The position numbers and the translations under genes are program-made. A stretch of 64,000 nt of DNA from Anaerolineae bacterium (GTDB taxonomy: Bacteria; Chloroflexota; Anaerolineae; Aggregatilineales; Phototrophicaceae): contig JAJEBY010000014.1 in assembly GCA_022822305.1 (NCBI GenBank), positions 1-64,000 of the forward strand. The letters run 5' to 3'. Numbering within the stretch: the first letter of the stretch is position 1; each line of letters starts with the position of its first letter. Shown here piece after piece: positions 9,730-18,516 of the stretch. A model generated the notes under the pieces. The model had not been told where the DNA came from, did no database searches, and saw only the letters and a list, made by a program, of their open reading frames with translations.

Positions 9730-11478
9730 TTATGGTTGCGGTTGCTTTAGGCGCGCCTGCACGGCCTGCATGATGTCCCGGCGCCGCCGCAAATCCTGCC
9801 GGGCGTCCGTGCGCACTTCAATGATGGTCGACCGGCGCGAACCTACCGATTCGCCCAAGGCCGCTCGCAAGCCCGCGCGGTCTTCCGCCAGCGCGTAATC
9901 CAGGCCGTAAAGCTTGGCGGCATGCGCAAAATCCAGGCCATGCGCCGTGATGAAAAAATCGCTGAATTCCGGCTCGAACGATCGAACCGGCAGCCGATGA
10001 AAGATGCCGCCGCCGCCGTTGTTCAGCAGCACGATGGTCACGGGCGCGCCGCAGCGATGGACCGCCAGCAGCCCGTTCATATCGTGGTAGAAGGTGATGT
10101 CGCCGACGACCGCCAACAGCGGCCGCTCCGGTTTGGCCGCGCCGATGCCCAGAGCGGTCGAGATATTGCCGTCGATGCCGGATGCGCCGCGATTGGCAAA
10201 GGCCAAGATGCGCTTGTCGCCCGGGCGTCCGAATTGATCCAGGTGGCGCACCGGCAAGCTGTTGCCCGCGAATACGATCCCGTCCGCCGGTAGTAGATCC
10301 ACGGCATCATACACCGCCGCGCCGTCAAAATAGACGCCGTTGTCAATCTCGCGCTCGATGATCGTCCAGGCGTCGGCATCAATGCGGGCCAGGCGCTCGC
10401 AAAAGCTGCGGTCTTCCGCCGCGGGCAAATCGCCCTCAAATGCGAAGGCTGCGGCCGCCATCGGATCAAAGGCGACCAGATCGCTGATGCGATGGCCATC
10501 ATCCGCCCAATCACCCGCCCGGCTGCAATAGATGTGGAATTCGGGATCGGCCCGATCGAAGGCGTCTTGCACCGTCTTGGAGAGCGGCGGCGCGCCGAAG
10601 CGAATCAGCACCTCGATTGACGCCAGGTCGATCGCGTCGGCGTTGATGGCGCTTTCGTAGGCGCTCAGCGGTTGATACGCTCCCGCCGCGAATCGCAGAT
10701 TCGAGGTGAATTCGGCGAGGATGGGATAATCCGCCGCGCGCGACAGTTGCGCCGCGAATCGGCTCATCGCCCGCGCCTCGACATCGCTACGGCAACTGCC
10801 GTGCCCGAAATAGATCAGTCCGCGCCGCCGCAAGACATCCGGCGTAAGCAGATCGCGCAAAGCGCTGGCGCCAGCCGGGCGCGGACGCTGTATCCGAGGT
10901 GGGGGACGGCGGTCGATGGTGGTGGCGCGGCTGTCATCGTCATCCGGTTCGAAGGGCTTGCGATATGGCAGGTTGATATGCACGGCGCCGGCTGCCGTCA
11001 TGGCCAGGGCGCGCGCTGCCAGGCTGCGCAGATTGCGCAGCGCGACCGGCGGCGGATCCGCCTCGGGCAAAGGCGCGTCGTAAAACCAGGCGGCGTAATC
11101 GCCGTAGATTTTCACCTGATCGATGGTCTGATTGGCCCCGCTCCAGCGCAGTTCGTGCGGTCGATCGGCCGTCAGCACCAGCAAGGGCAGTCTTGACTGT
11201 CGCGCCTCGACGACGGCCGGGAAGAAATTGGCCGCCGCCGACCCCGAGGTGCAGACCACCGCTGCCGGCTCATTTGAACCGAGGGCCAGGCCCAGGGCAA
11301 AAAAGGCCGCGCTGCGTTCATCGAGATGGGAGTAGAGCGCTATCGCCTCCCGATGCCGCGCCAACGCCAGCACCAAAGGCGTATGCCGCGAGCCTGGCGC
11401 CACACAAACGCGCTTCAGCCCGGCGCTGATCAGGGCGTCAACAAATGTATTGGCGTATAGCGTATTGGGATTCGACAT
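9730..11478 (-). CDS. menD: SEPHCHC synthase, thiamine-diphosphate dependent
   Basis: This 582-residue protein has the MenD layout. The N-terminal pyrimidine-binding domain carries CVAPGSRHTPLVLAL, LDERSAAFFALGLAL and the glutamate-containing region. The ADRPHELRWSGANQTIDQ block is highly typical of MenD. A C-terminal PP domain carries GDITFYHDMNGLL and VLLNNGGGGIFHRLPV. MenD joins 2-oxoglutarate to isochorismate. It is the first gene of the minus-strand operon; the isochorismate synthase, MenC and the prenyltransferase are not in this window. Confidence 0.95.
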   Translation of the reverse strand: MSNPNTLYANTFVDALISAGLKRVCVAPGSRHTPLVLALARHREAIALYSHLDERSAAFFALGLALGSNEPAAVVCTSGSAAANFFPAVVEARQSRLPLLVLTADRPHELRWSGANQTIDQVKIYGDYAAWFYDAPLPEADPPPVALRNLRSLAARALAMTAAGAVHINLPYRKPFEPDDDDSRATTIDRRPPPRIQRPRPAGASALRDLLTPDVLRRRGLIYFGHGSCRSDVEARAMSRFAAQLSRAADYPILAEFTSNLRFAAGAYQPLSAYESAINADAIDLASIEVLIRFGAPPLSKTVQDAFDRADPEFHIYCSRAGDWADDGHRISDLVAFDPMAAAAFAFEGDLPAAEDRSFCERLARIDADAWTIIEREIDNGVYFDGAAVYDAVDLLPADGIVFAGNSLPVRHLDQFGRPGDKRILAFANRGASGIDGNISTALGIGAAKPERPLLAVVGDITFYHDMNGLLAVHRCGAPVTIVLLNNGGGGIFHRLPVRSFEPEFSDFFITAHGLDFAHAAKLYGLDYALAEDRAGLRAALGESVGSRRSTIIEVRTDARQDLRRRRDIMQAVQARLKQPQP

Positions 11479-11591
11479 GATTCGTTACCACCGAGCGCAG
11501 AAAGTCCTAAGTAGAACTGCTGTAGTGGTCTTGATAAGCCGGACACCTAATAAAGAGAGTATACTGGATGCACAGTGACGGAGATACACTG

Positions 11592-11903
11592 ATGGGAAAA
11601 AATCGCAAGTACTCACCGGAAACGAAAGTCAGGATCGTGCTCGAGATTATTCGTGGCGAAAAATCCGTGGCGCAAGCCAGCCGCCAATACCAGATCAAGG
11701 ACAGCCTGCTCTATCGCTGGAAAGACGAGTTTCTGGAAGGCGCCAAACATGCCTTCGCCTACGGTCCGGCGACCGAGCGCAAGCGAAGCGCCGACAAAGT
11801 CGCCGAGTTGGAGCGCTTGGTAGGGAAGCTGACGATGCAACTGGAAATTGCAAATAAAGCCAATCGCTACTTGAAGTCTCTCCCGCCCGAAAGCGAGAGC
11901 TAG
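11592..11903 (+). CDS. IS3-family transposase OrfA
   Basis: This 103-residue helix-turn-helix protein begins MGKNRKYSPETKVRIVLEII, with the typical VAQASRQYQIKDSLLYRWKDEF recognition helix region. A leucine-zipper-like C-terminus follows (VAELERLVGKLTMQLEIANK). OrfA of IS3 elements binds the terminal repeats and normally fuses to OrfB by -1 frameshifting. It appears full length, but the partner is destroyed, so autonomous transposition is unlikely. An upstream in-frame ATG at 11568 is less likely as the start. Confidence 0.8.
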   Translation: MGKNRKYSPETKVRIVLEIIRGEKSVAQASRQYQIKDSLLYRWKDEFLEGAKHAFAYGPATERKRSADKVAELERLVGKLTMQLEIANKANRYLKSLPPESES

Positions 11904-11911
11904 CGCGAGCC

Positions 11912-12206
11912 TTGAGCCGAGAGTATCGGACGACGGACTGTTGTGCCGTGCTGGGACTGGCGCGAAGCAGCTGTTATCATCGGGCTAAACCAAACGAGAA
12001 CGGCTACGCCGAGCGGCTGATCCGCGCCATTACGGAGGAGGAAGCGTATCTTGGCGACTACCAGTCCATGCAAGACCGGGCGCGAGCAGCTTGGACACTT
12101 CATCAACGTGGTCTATCGACACAAGCGCCTGTACAGCGCCCTGGGCTGCTTGACGCCGGCAGAATTCGAGACAGTGTGGCAGCGCAACCCTCCCTCAACA
12201 TCCTGA
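11912..12206 (+). pseudogene. IS3-family transposase OrfB remnant (internal deletion plus frameshift)
   Basis: The start matches the OrfB N-terminus (SREYRTTDCCAVLGLARSSC), but about residue 29 it jumps directly to NGYAERLIRAITEEEAYLGD, which normally lies near the last catalytic Glu. Most of the rve integrase core, including both catalytic Asp residues, is missing. The reading then shifts frame: the true C-terminus, FINVVYRHKRLYSALGCLTP and AEFETVW, is in another frame ending at the TGA at 12204-12206. Confidence 0.75.
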
Positions 12207-12482
12207 TATTCGTATTCAATAAAACCGGACCGCTACGCTAAACCTTGCAACATGCGCGACCCTTCATTTGCCCTTTCCACTCAAAACCGCTTACACTCAC
12301 CCCTATGGATCCGTTTCATACTCACTTCCAGGACTCGATGCCGCGCATGCCATTTGACTATCGCGCCGCTTGCCAAAGCCGGGCAGGGGGTACCCCGCAA
12401 AATAGCACCCTAGTATACATACCGTATCAATACCTTTTAGAGATATTGGAGGTTCCATAGCGAATATGAGGGGAAAAACCGC

Positions 12483-13151
12483 ATGCCCATCGAAGCTGTA
12501 ATCTATGACATGGACGGCGTCCTGGTCGATAGCGAAGTCTACTGGGATAAATGCCGCGTCCAATTCGCGCGCGATCGCGGCAAAACCTGGACCGACGACA
12601 TGCAGCGCCAGGCCATGGGACGCAGCACCGTCGGCTGGGCGGGGGTCATGCGTGATCGCCTGCAGCTGGAAGAATCGATCGACGACATCATCGCCGAGAT
12701 GAAGGCGCGCGTCATCGCCCAATATGAAGCGCGCATGCCGACTCGCCCCGGCGCGCTGGAATCCGTGCAGCAGATGAAGACGCGCTTCCGCGTTGGCCTG
12801 GCATCAGGCTCGCCCACCGACATCATCCAAGCCGTCATGCGCATCACCGGGCTCGACAAGGTCTTCGAGACCATGATCTATGGCGATGAGATCCCCCGCG
12901 GCAAGCCGGCGCCGGATATCTATCTGGAAGCTATGAAGCAGCTGGGCGCGACGCCCCGGGTCAGCCTTGGCATTGAAGATTCCGCCAACGGCTTGCGCTC
13001 GCTGAAGGCCGCCGGCATGCTGGCGGTCGCGGCCCCCAGCCCCGACTATCCCTTGCCGGACGAGGTTCTGGCCCTGGCCGACGCTCATATCAGCTCGCTT
13101 GAAGATTTCAACATCGACTTGATCCGCCGGCTGGAACGCCAAAACGCCTGA
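12483..13151 (+). CDS. HAD-superfamily phosphatase/beta-phosphoglucomutase-like
   Basis: This 222-residue HAD hydrolase has motif I YDMDGVLVDSE (both nucleophile aspartates), motif II GLASGSP, motif III lysine in RGKPAPDIY and motif IV GIEDSANGLRSLKAAG. The alpha-helical cap between residues about 18 and 85 places it with the beta-phosphoglucomutase/sugar phosphatase group. It probably acts on a phosphosugar in the cytoplasm. GAGGGG lies a few bases upstream of the ATG. It precedes the rhamnose locus in the same direction, but 475 bases separate them. Confidence 0.87.
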   Translation: MPIEAVIYDMDGVLVDSEVYWDKCRVQFARDRGKTWTDDMQRQAMGRSTVGWAGVMRDRLQLEESIDDIIAEMKARVIAQYEARMPTRPGALESVQQMKTRFRVGLASGSPTDIIQAVMRITGLDKVFETMIYGDEIPRGKPAPDIYLEAMKQLGATPRVSLGIEDSANGLRSLKAAGMLAVAAPSPDYPLPDEVLALADAHISSLEDFNIDLIRRLERQNA

Positions 13152-13625
13152 GCAGCCCGTAGCGCGCCGGAAATGAACACAGCCGGCACAATCTCGCCTG
13201 CGCACGCTGTCCAGTCCTTTCACGGCCAAGGACCGGGAGGAATTGCCAAAGTAAGTCATGCGAAAAAGTGATGAGTTGGACATAGTAAAGGCGGGCGAGC
13301 CACCGGCTCGCCCCTACAAGGTTGTCCAAGTTTTTGGAGATTTCTCACATTATGTCGGCGAGTTGCATGTATAAGTGGGAATTACTTAGTCAATGAGCTT
13401 GTTGTTGCATTACTTTCTTGGGACCACTGATAGCGCAGGGTTTTGCTGTTTGCCGTGCGAGGTTTTGACTTTCTCCAAATCAACCACTCCACCAATCGAC
13501 GCAGATTTGACAGCGCTATGCGCGCGGGATAGAATCCACCGCAAGCTAATGAAATCGTTTTCAGTCGCGCGGTTCAAAGCCAGTCAGCGCCTGCGAATCC
13601 GGCTGAACCGCAACCGCAACCGTCC
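13152..13625. other. Intergenic stretch with one palindromic repeat
   Basis: No convincing gene lies here. It holds one copy of the palindromic repeat (13293-13317) followed by AAGGTTGTCC, a variant of the terminal repeat seen at 49089. Promoter elements for the rhamnulokinase gene probably lie in the AT-richer part (13350-13480), but I could not assign boxes. Confidence 0.5.
13293..13317 (-). repeat. REP-like palindrome, copy a
   Basis: GGGCGAGCC and GGCTCGCCC arms surround a short loop and are followed by CCTAC, the reverse orientation of the family consensus GTAGGGGCGAGCC...GGCTCGCCC. Confidence 0.8.
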
Positions 13626-15056
13626 ATGACCGATTCCCACGTAATCGCGATAGATTTAGGCGCGTCTTCCGGGCGCGTTATGGACGCCTCATTCGACGGC
13701 CGTCAGCTCGCCTTGCGCGAGGCGCATCGCTTTCCCAACATTCCCGTGCAGACGCCGCACAAGCTGCATTGGGATGTGCTGCGCTTGTGGAATGAAATCA
13801 CGACCGGCATCGCCCAGGTGGACGAGGCCGCCTCCATCGGCGTCGATAGCTGGGGCGTCGATTACGCGCTGCTGGACCGCAAGGGCGAGCTGCTTGCCAA
13901 TCCCGTGCATTATCGCGATCCGCGCACTGATGGCGCCATGGAATGGGCCTTTGAGCGCATGCCGCGCCGCGAAATCTTCGATCGCACCGGCATACAATTC
14001 ATGCAGCTCAACGGGCTTTTTCAACTGGCCGCGAGCATCCGCGACGGCGATCCCGCGCTCGATCAAGCCGAGACCCTGCTGACTATCGCCGATCTCTTCA
14101 ATTATTGGCTGACCGGCGCCAAATCCTGCGAATTCACCGAAGTCACGACCACCCAGCTCTACAATCCCCATATCGCGGATTGGGATCGGGAGATCATGGC
14201 AGCCATCGGCATACCCACCCGCATCCTGACGCCCATCGTGCAGCCCGGCGCGCGCATCGGCCGCTACCTCAATATTGATGTGATCGCGCCAGCCTGCCAC
14301 GATACCGGCAGCGCCGTCGTGGCCGTGCCCACGGTCAGCCGCGAATACGCCTATCTGAGCAGCGGCACCTGGAGCCTGCTGGGACTGGAGCTCGACGCGC
14401 CCATCATCAGCGATGCCGCTTACGCGGCCAATGTGACCAACGAAGGCGGATACGGCGATACCTGGCGCCTGCTGAAAAATATCATGGGGTTATGGATCGC
14501 CGATCAATGCCGCGCGACCTGGAAAGCGGCCGGCAACGATTACACTTTCGCCCAATTGACCGCCATGCTCGAGGGCGCGGATCCCTTCAAAGCCTTCATC
14601 GAGCCGGACGATCCCGTCTTCCTGGCGCCCGGCGATATGCCCGCGCGCGTCATCGAATTCTGCCGGGCGAGCGGACAGCCCGCTCCCACGAACGACGCCG
14701 AAGTGATGGCGACAGTCTATGCCAGCCTCGCCTGCAAATATCGCTACGCGCTCGAACAATTGATCGCTGTCTCCGGTCAAGATGTGGGGCGATTGCATAT
14801 CATCGGCGGCGGCTCACAAAACGCCCAGCTCAATCAGATGACCGCCAACGCCATCGGACGCCCGGTGATTGCCGGGCCCGCGGAAGCCACCGCCATCGGC
14901 AACGCCATCGCCCAATTCATCGCCCTGGGCGAGCTGGAGGATGTCGCGCAGGCTCGCCTGATGCTGAGCGAGACCCTGAATACCACGCGCTACGAGCCGG
15001 AAAACACCCGAGCCTGGGATGATCACTACAAACGCTTCTGTGCCTTGCTGGCATAG
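13626..15056 (+). CDS. rhaB: Rhamnulokinase (FGGY family)
   Basis: This 476-residue FGGY carbohydrate kinase has N-terminal phosphate-binding IDLGASSGRVM, and rhamnulokinase-typical blocks GVDSWGVDYALLDRKG, NPVHYRDPRTDG, FMQLNGLFQL, YLSSGTWSLLGLE and the C-terminal ATP site HIIGGGSQNAQLNQMTA. It phosphorylates L-rhamnulose after isomerisation of L-rhamnose. It heads a same-strand series with sugar ABC transporter genes and a class II aldolase, which supports the rhamnose assignment. No rhamnose isomerase is in the window. There is no clear Shine-Dalgarno sequence, so it may be leaderless or the start may differ. Confidence 0.9.
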   Translation: MTDSHVIAIDLGASSGRVMDASFDGRQLALREAHRFPNIPVQTPHKLHWDVLRLWNEITTGIAQVDEAASIGVDSWGVDYALLDRKGELLANPVHYRDPRTDGAMEWAFERMPRREIFDRTGIQFMQLNGLFQLAASIRDGDPALDQAETLLTIADLFNYWLTGAKSCEFTEVTTTQLYNPHIADWDREIMAAIGIPTRILTPIVQPGARIGRYLNIDVIAPACHDTGSAVVAVPTVSREYAYLSSGTWSLLGLELDAPIISDAAYAANVTNEGGYGDTWRLLKNIMGLWIADQCRATWKAAGNDYTFAQLTAMLEGADPFKAFIEPDDPVFLAPGDMPARVIEFCRASGQPAPTNDAEVMATVYASLACKYRYALEQLIAVSGQDVGRLHIIGGGSQNAQLNQMTANAIGRPVIAGPAEATAIGNAIAQFIALGELEDVAQARLMLSETLNTTRYEPENTRAWDDHYKRFCALLA

Positions 15057-15101
15057 ACTGATACAATTGCCGGCATTCACGCTCGGCTGCGGAACGCCTC
15101 G

Positions 15102-16634
15102 ATGACAACAGCGCTTTTGGACCTGCAAGCTATAGACAAACACTTTCCCGGCGTGCGCGCCTTGAAGGACGCCAGATTCGATGTGCGCCAGGGCGAAGTG
15201 CATGCGCTGATCGGTGAAAACGGCGCGGGCAAATCCACCATGATCAAAATCGTCTCCGGCGTCTATCAGCCCGATGCCGGGGAGATCCGGCTTGACGGCG
15301 AGCAAGTCCACTTCGCCAACCCGCGCGAGGCGCAGCAGGCGGGCATCGCCACCATCTATCAGGAACTCGGCCTCTATCCCGAATTGACCGTCGCCGAGAA
15401 TATCTTCATGGGCCACGCGCCCATTCGCAAACATGGATTCTTCCGGGCTGTCGATTGGGAGCGCATGGAAAGCGAGGCGGAAGACCTGCTGGCGGAGCTC
15501 AACATCCACAATCTCGATGTGGGCGCCAAGGTCGGCACGCTCAATGTCGGCAATCGCCAACGCGTGGAAATCGCCAAGGCGCTTTCGCTCGACGCCCGCA
15601 TCCTTATCATGGACGAGCCAACCGCCGCCCTGACCGAAAGCGATGTCGAGCAGCTGTTCAGCATTGTGCGGCTGCTGCGCGAACGCGGCGTCAGCATCAT
15701 TTACATCAGCCATCGACTCAACGAAGTCTTCGAGCTGGCCGACCGCGTGACCGTCTTGCGCGATGGCGAGTATATCGGCACACACGATGTCAAAGATACC
15801 AGCGAAGGCGAATTGATCAGCATGATGGTGGGCCGCACCATCGAAAATCTCTTCCCCAAGCAAGACGCCGACATCGGCGAAGTCGTGCTGGAAGTGCGCG
15901 ATCTCCATCGCCCGCCCCTGACCCAAAATATATCCTTCAGCGTGCGCGCGGGTGAAATCGTGGGCTTGGCCGGCCTCGTCGGCTCGGGACGCAGCGAAAC
16001 CGCGCAAGTGATATTCGGCGTGCTGCCGGCCGAATCCGGCGCGATCCTGCTGAACGGCGAAGCGGTGACCATCCAGCGGCCCTCGGAAGCGGTCGAGCAT
16101 GGCATCGGCTATGTGCCGGAAGACCGCGGGCATCAAGGCTTGGTGCGCGAGATGACCATCCGCGAAAACACCACGATGGCTGTGCTGGATTCCGTCTCCA
16201 AAAATACCTTCATCAATCGCGCCAAAGAACGCCTGCTCGCCAGTCGGTCCATCAAGCAGCTCAGCATCCGCGCCACCGGCTCGGAACAGATCGTCAACAA
16301 ACTTTCCGGCGGCAATCAGCAAAAAGTCGTCGTCAGCAAATGGCTGGCCAGCAATCCCAAACTGCTGATCATGGACGAACCCACCCGCGGCGTCGATGTC
16401 GGCGCCAAATCCGAGATTCATCGCTTGATGAGTCAGCTGGCGGCGGAAGAGGGCTTGGCCATCCTGATGATTTCCAGCGAATTGCCCGAGGTCCTCGGCA
16501 TGAGCGACCGCATTCTGGTCATGCGCGAGGGACGTCTGGTGGCGGAGTTCTCGCGCGCCGAAGCCACGCAAGAAGTCGTCGCCCACGCCATGATGAGCGA
16601 AGAAGTGCGGCAGGCGGCGGGGGCGCTGGCATGA
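15102..16634 (+). CDS. Sugar ABC importer ATP-binding protein, two tandem NBDs (RbsA/RhaT type)
   Basis: This 510-residue protein has two fused ATPase domains. NBD1 has Walker A GENGAGKST, the degenerate signature LNVGNRQRVEIAKAL and Walker B LIMDEPTAAL. NBD2 has GLVGSGRSE in place of a standard Walker A and the signature LSGGNQQKVVVSKWL with LIMDEPTRGVDVG. This layout is standard for CUT2 monosaccharide importers (ribose, rhamnose, autoinducer-2). The stop overlaps the next permease start as ATGA. Neighbours make L-rhamnose the likely substrate. Confidence 0.93.
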   Translation: MTTALLDLQAIDKHFPGVRALKDARFDVRQGEVHALIGENGAGKSTMIKIVSGVYQPDAGEIRLDGEQVHFANPREAQQAGIATIYQELGLYPELTVAENIFMGHAPIRKHGFFRAVDWERMESEAEDLLAELNIHNLDVGAKVGTLNVGNRQRVEIAKALSLDARILIMDEPTAALTESDVEQLFSIVRLLRERGVSIIYISHRLNEVFELADRVTVLRDGEYIGTHDVKDTSEGELISMMVGRTIENLFPKQDADIGEVVLEVRDLHRPPLTQNISFSVRAGEIVGLAGLVGSGRSETAQVIFGVLPAESGAILLNGEAVTIQRPSEAVEHGIGYVPEDRGHQGLVREMTIRENTTMAVLDSVSKNTFINRAKERLLASRSIKQLSIRATGSEQIVNKLSGGNQQKVVVSKWLASNPKLLIMDEPTRGVDVGAKSEIHRLMSQLAAEEGLAILMISSELPEVLGMSDRILVMREGRLVAEFSRAEATQEVVAHAMMSEEVRQAAGALA

Positions 16635-18028
16635 GCAAATTTAAAGCCTCGCCCGTGCAGCGCAGACCGGTGCATTTCATCGGCATCGTCCTGGCCTTGA
16701 TCATCATCGGCGCGTATGTATTTCTGCCCTTCATCGTCCAGCCGGAACGCGGTCCTTCCACCGTCGCCGCGCTCACCGAGAGCAAAAAAGCCAACGAGCT
16801 GGGCATCTTCAAAAGCGGCCTGGAACTCATTCCGCTGGCGAGCCTGGGCATCCTGCTGCTGGGCATCTGGAATGTCTTGGTTCCCCAAGCCAGCCGCGCC
16901 ATTTCGATTCTGATGAGCGTGGCCGGCTTGCTGGTCGTGGTCTATTACATCAACTTTTTCCGTGAATACGTCGCGGAGGAAGCGACCTTCATCGGCAGCA
17001 TGGAGAGCGCCTTCTGGATCATGCTGATCGCCGGCAGCTTGACCATCCTGCAAGTCTTGATCCCGCGCCCGGTCCCGGGCCCGCGCTATCGCGTCATGCG
17101 GCTCTTCGGCAATCAGGAAAGCGTCATCCTCTTCGGCCTGCTGCTGCTGATATTCATCATCGGCATCGCCAATCCGCGCTTCCTGCAGGAGCGCAATATC
17201 TCCGATATTCTGCAGGGCAATGCCTATATCGCCGTGGCCGCCCTGGGCATGACCATGGTCATCGTCACCGGCAATATCGATATTTCGGTCGGGTCGCTGG
17301 TGGGATTGCTGGCGGTGATCAGCGGGAGGCTGGTGGTTGCCGGCGCGCCGGCCCCGATCGCCTGGCTGGCGCCCCTGTTCATCGGCGGCGCCTTTGGCGC
17401 CTTCATCGGTTTCCTGGTCGCCTACCTGCGCATACCCTCGATTGTCGTCACGCTCGGCATGCTCAGCATCATCAAAGGCATCTTGATTATCTGGGCGCAA
17501 GGCGACCGCGTGCGCGATATGCCCGCCGACTATTTTCTGTCACAAATGCGACCGCTGGGCATTCCCATGCCCATCATCATCATGGTCGTTTTGACCATCG
17601 TCGTCGTCTTGTGGATGCGCTACAGCCCGACCGGGCGCGCCTTCTATGCGCTCGGCGGCAATGCCGAAGCGGCGCGGCTCTCCGGCTTGTCACAGAAACG
17701 CCTGCTGATGACCGTCTTCATCCTCAACGGCGTCTTCATCGGCGTCGCCAGCGTGATGTATTCGACGCAATTCAATATCATTCAAGCCACCCCGCCGCCG
17801 GCGCTTGAGCTGTCGGTCATCACCGCTTCGGTGGTCGGCGGCGTCAGCATCCTGGGCGGGACGGGCACCGCGCTCGGCTCGACCCTGGCGACGCTGCTGC
17901 TGAATTTCATTCGCTCGGCGATGATCTTCATCAATGTCTCGCCCTTCTGGCTGAAGGCCGTGCAGGGCTTGCTGATTCTCGCCACTGTATTGGCCGATCT
18001 GATCCGGCGGCGCCGGCAGAGGTTATAG
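16631..18028 (+). CDS. Sugar ABC importer permease with extra N-terminal membrane region
   Basis: This is a CUT2-family permease of 465 residues. The conserved core (from about residue 160) has LQGNAYIAVAALGMTMVIV, TGNIDISVGSLVGL and the late SVVGGVSILGGTGTALGS. The family is usually about 320-340 residues. Here about 130 extra residues precede the core and contain roughly four hydrophobic segments (IGIVLALIIIGAYVFLPFIV, LIPLASLGILLLGIW, ISILMSVAGLLVVVYYI, FWIMLIAGSLTILQVLI). The ATG at 16631 overlaps the ATPase stop, so the longer upstream open frame is not the start. It probably pairs with the permease at 18517. Confidence 0.9.
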   Translation: MSKFKASPVQRRPVHFIGIVLALIIIGAYVFLPFIVQPERGPSTVAALTESKKANELGIFKSGLELIPLASLGILLLGIWNVLVPQASRAISILMSVAGLLVVVYYINFFREYVAEEATFIGSMESAFWIMLIAGSLTILQVLIPRPVPGPRYRVMRLFGNQESVILFGLLLLIFIIGIANPRFLQERNISDILQGNAYIAVAALGMTMVIVTGNIDISVGSLVGLLAVISGRLVVAGAPAPIAWLAPLFIGGAFGAFIGFLVAYLRIPSIVVTLGMLSIIKGILIIWAQGDRVRDMPADYFLSQMRPLGIPMPIIIMVVLTIVVVLWMRYSPTGRAFYALGGNAEAARLSGLSQKRLLMTVFILNGVFIGVASVMYSTQFNIIQATPPPALELSVITASVVGGVSILGGTGTALGSTLATLLLNFIRSAMIFINVSPFWLKAVQGLLILATVLADLIRRRRQRL

Positions 18029-18086
18029 ATTGGACATCATTTGGAGGGGAGTGGAAGCTGCCAATTGGGGCAAATGCCAAAAACGA

Positions 18087-18395
18087 TTAGACTGTGATGA
18101 TGCCGATACTGACCAGAGTGGTAATGAGCGAAGAAATGGCGACGAAGACCAGCGCAAGCACACTGGCGCCACCGGTAATTTTCATGCGCCAACGGCGCTC
18201 ATGTTCGATTTTGTCGCTAAGCTCAGTGAGGCGGTTGCCGATGTCTTCAGTTTGTTTGTCGATTTTGGCGTCAATCGCTCTTCTCGCTTCATTGACTTCC
18301 TTGCGCACGAAGTCCTTCGTCGCCAGCGAATCAAGCCTGCCTTCAATCCGCCCGATGCTGCGTTCGTGCCGATTCAAAGATTCTTCAATGTCCAT
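18087..18395 (-). CDS. Small coiled-coil plus membrane-anchor protein
   Basis: This 102-residue protein lies on the minus strand, between two same-strand permease genes. The N-terminal 75 residues are charged and heptad-like (LNRHERSIGRIEGRLDSLAT, ...KQTEDIGNRLTELSDKIEHE). A single hydrophobic segment follows near the C-terminus (GGASVLALVFVAISSLITTL). AGGATG precedes the ATG with good spacing. Function unknown. It resembles in layout, but with reversed order, the small protein at 44421. Its opposite strand inside a transporter operon suggests an insertion. Confidence 0.6.
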   Translation of the reverse strand: MDIEESLNRHERSIGRIEGRLDSLATKDFVRKEVNEARRAIDAKIDKQTEDIGNRLTELSDKIEHERRWRMKITGGASVLALVFVAISSLITTLVSIGIITV

Positions 18396-18516
18396 GCTTC
18401 ATCCTGTGCGCGATCTAGGAAAACTATAACCTGAGTATGACACAAATATGCCTTTCCTTCAACATTTCGATGATTGAACCCAAACGACCTTGATCGGACC
18501 GAGAAAGAATCAAGTT

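Larger units (their letters stand above)
11521..12237 (+). mobile_element. Degenerate IS3-family insertion sequence
   Basis: The segment holds an intact-looking orfA and a broken orfB of the IS3 type. Possible terminal inverted repeats are TGTAGTGGTC at 11521-11530 and its near-match CGTAGCGGTC (reverse strand, 12228-12237), 8 of 10 bases identical. The length of about 0.7 kb is roughly half that of a complete IS3 element, because orfB has lost its central catalytic region. It sits between the menD start and the HAD phosphatase gene. Confidence 0.7.

Noticed and set aside
13393..13629. 78-codon frame before rhamnulokinase
   Set aside because: No ribosome site, no motif, Arg-rich end overlapping the real gene start; probably noncoding.
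14814..16586. 590-codon open frame on the minus strand opposite rhamnulokinase and the ABC ATPase
   Set aside because: It is antisense to two genes with complete family motifs. Long antisense frames are expected from the GC-rich third-position bias here, and its translation has no domain.
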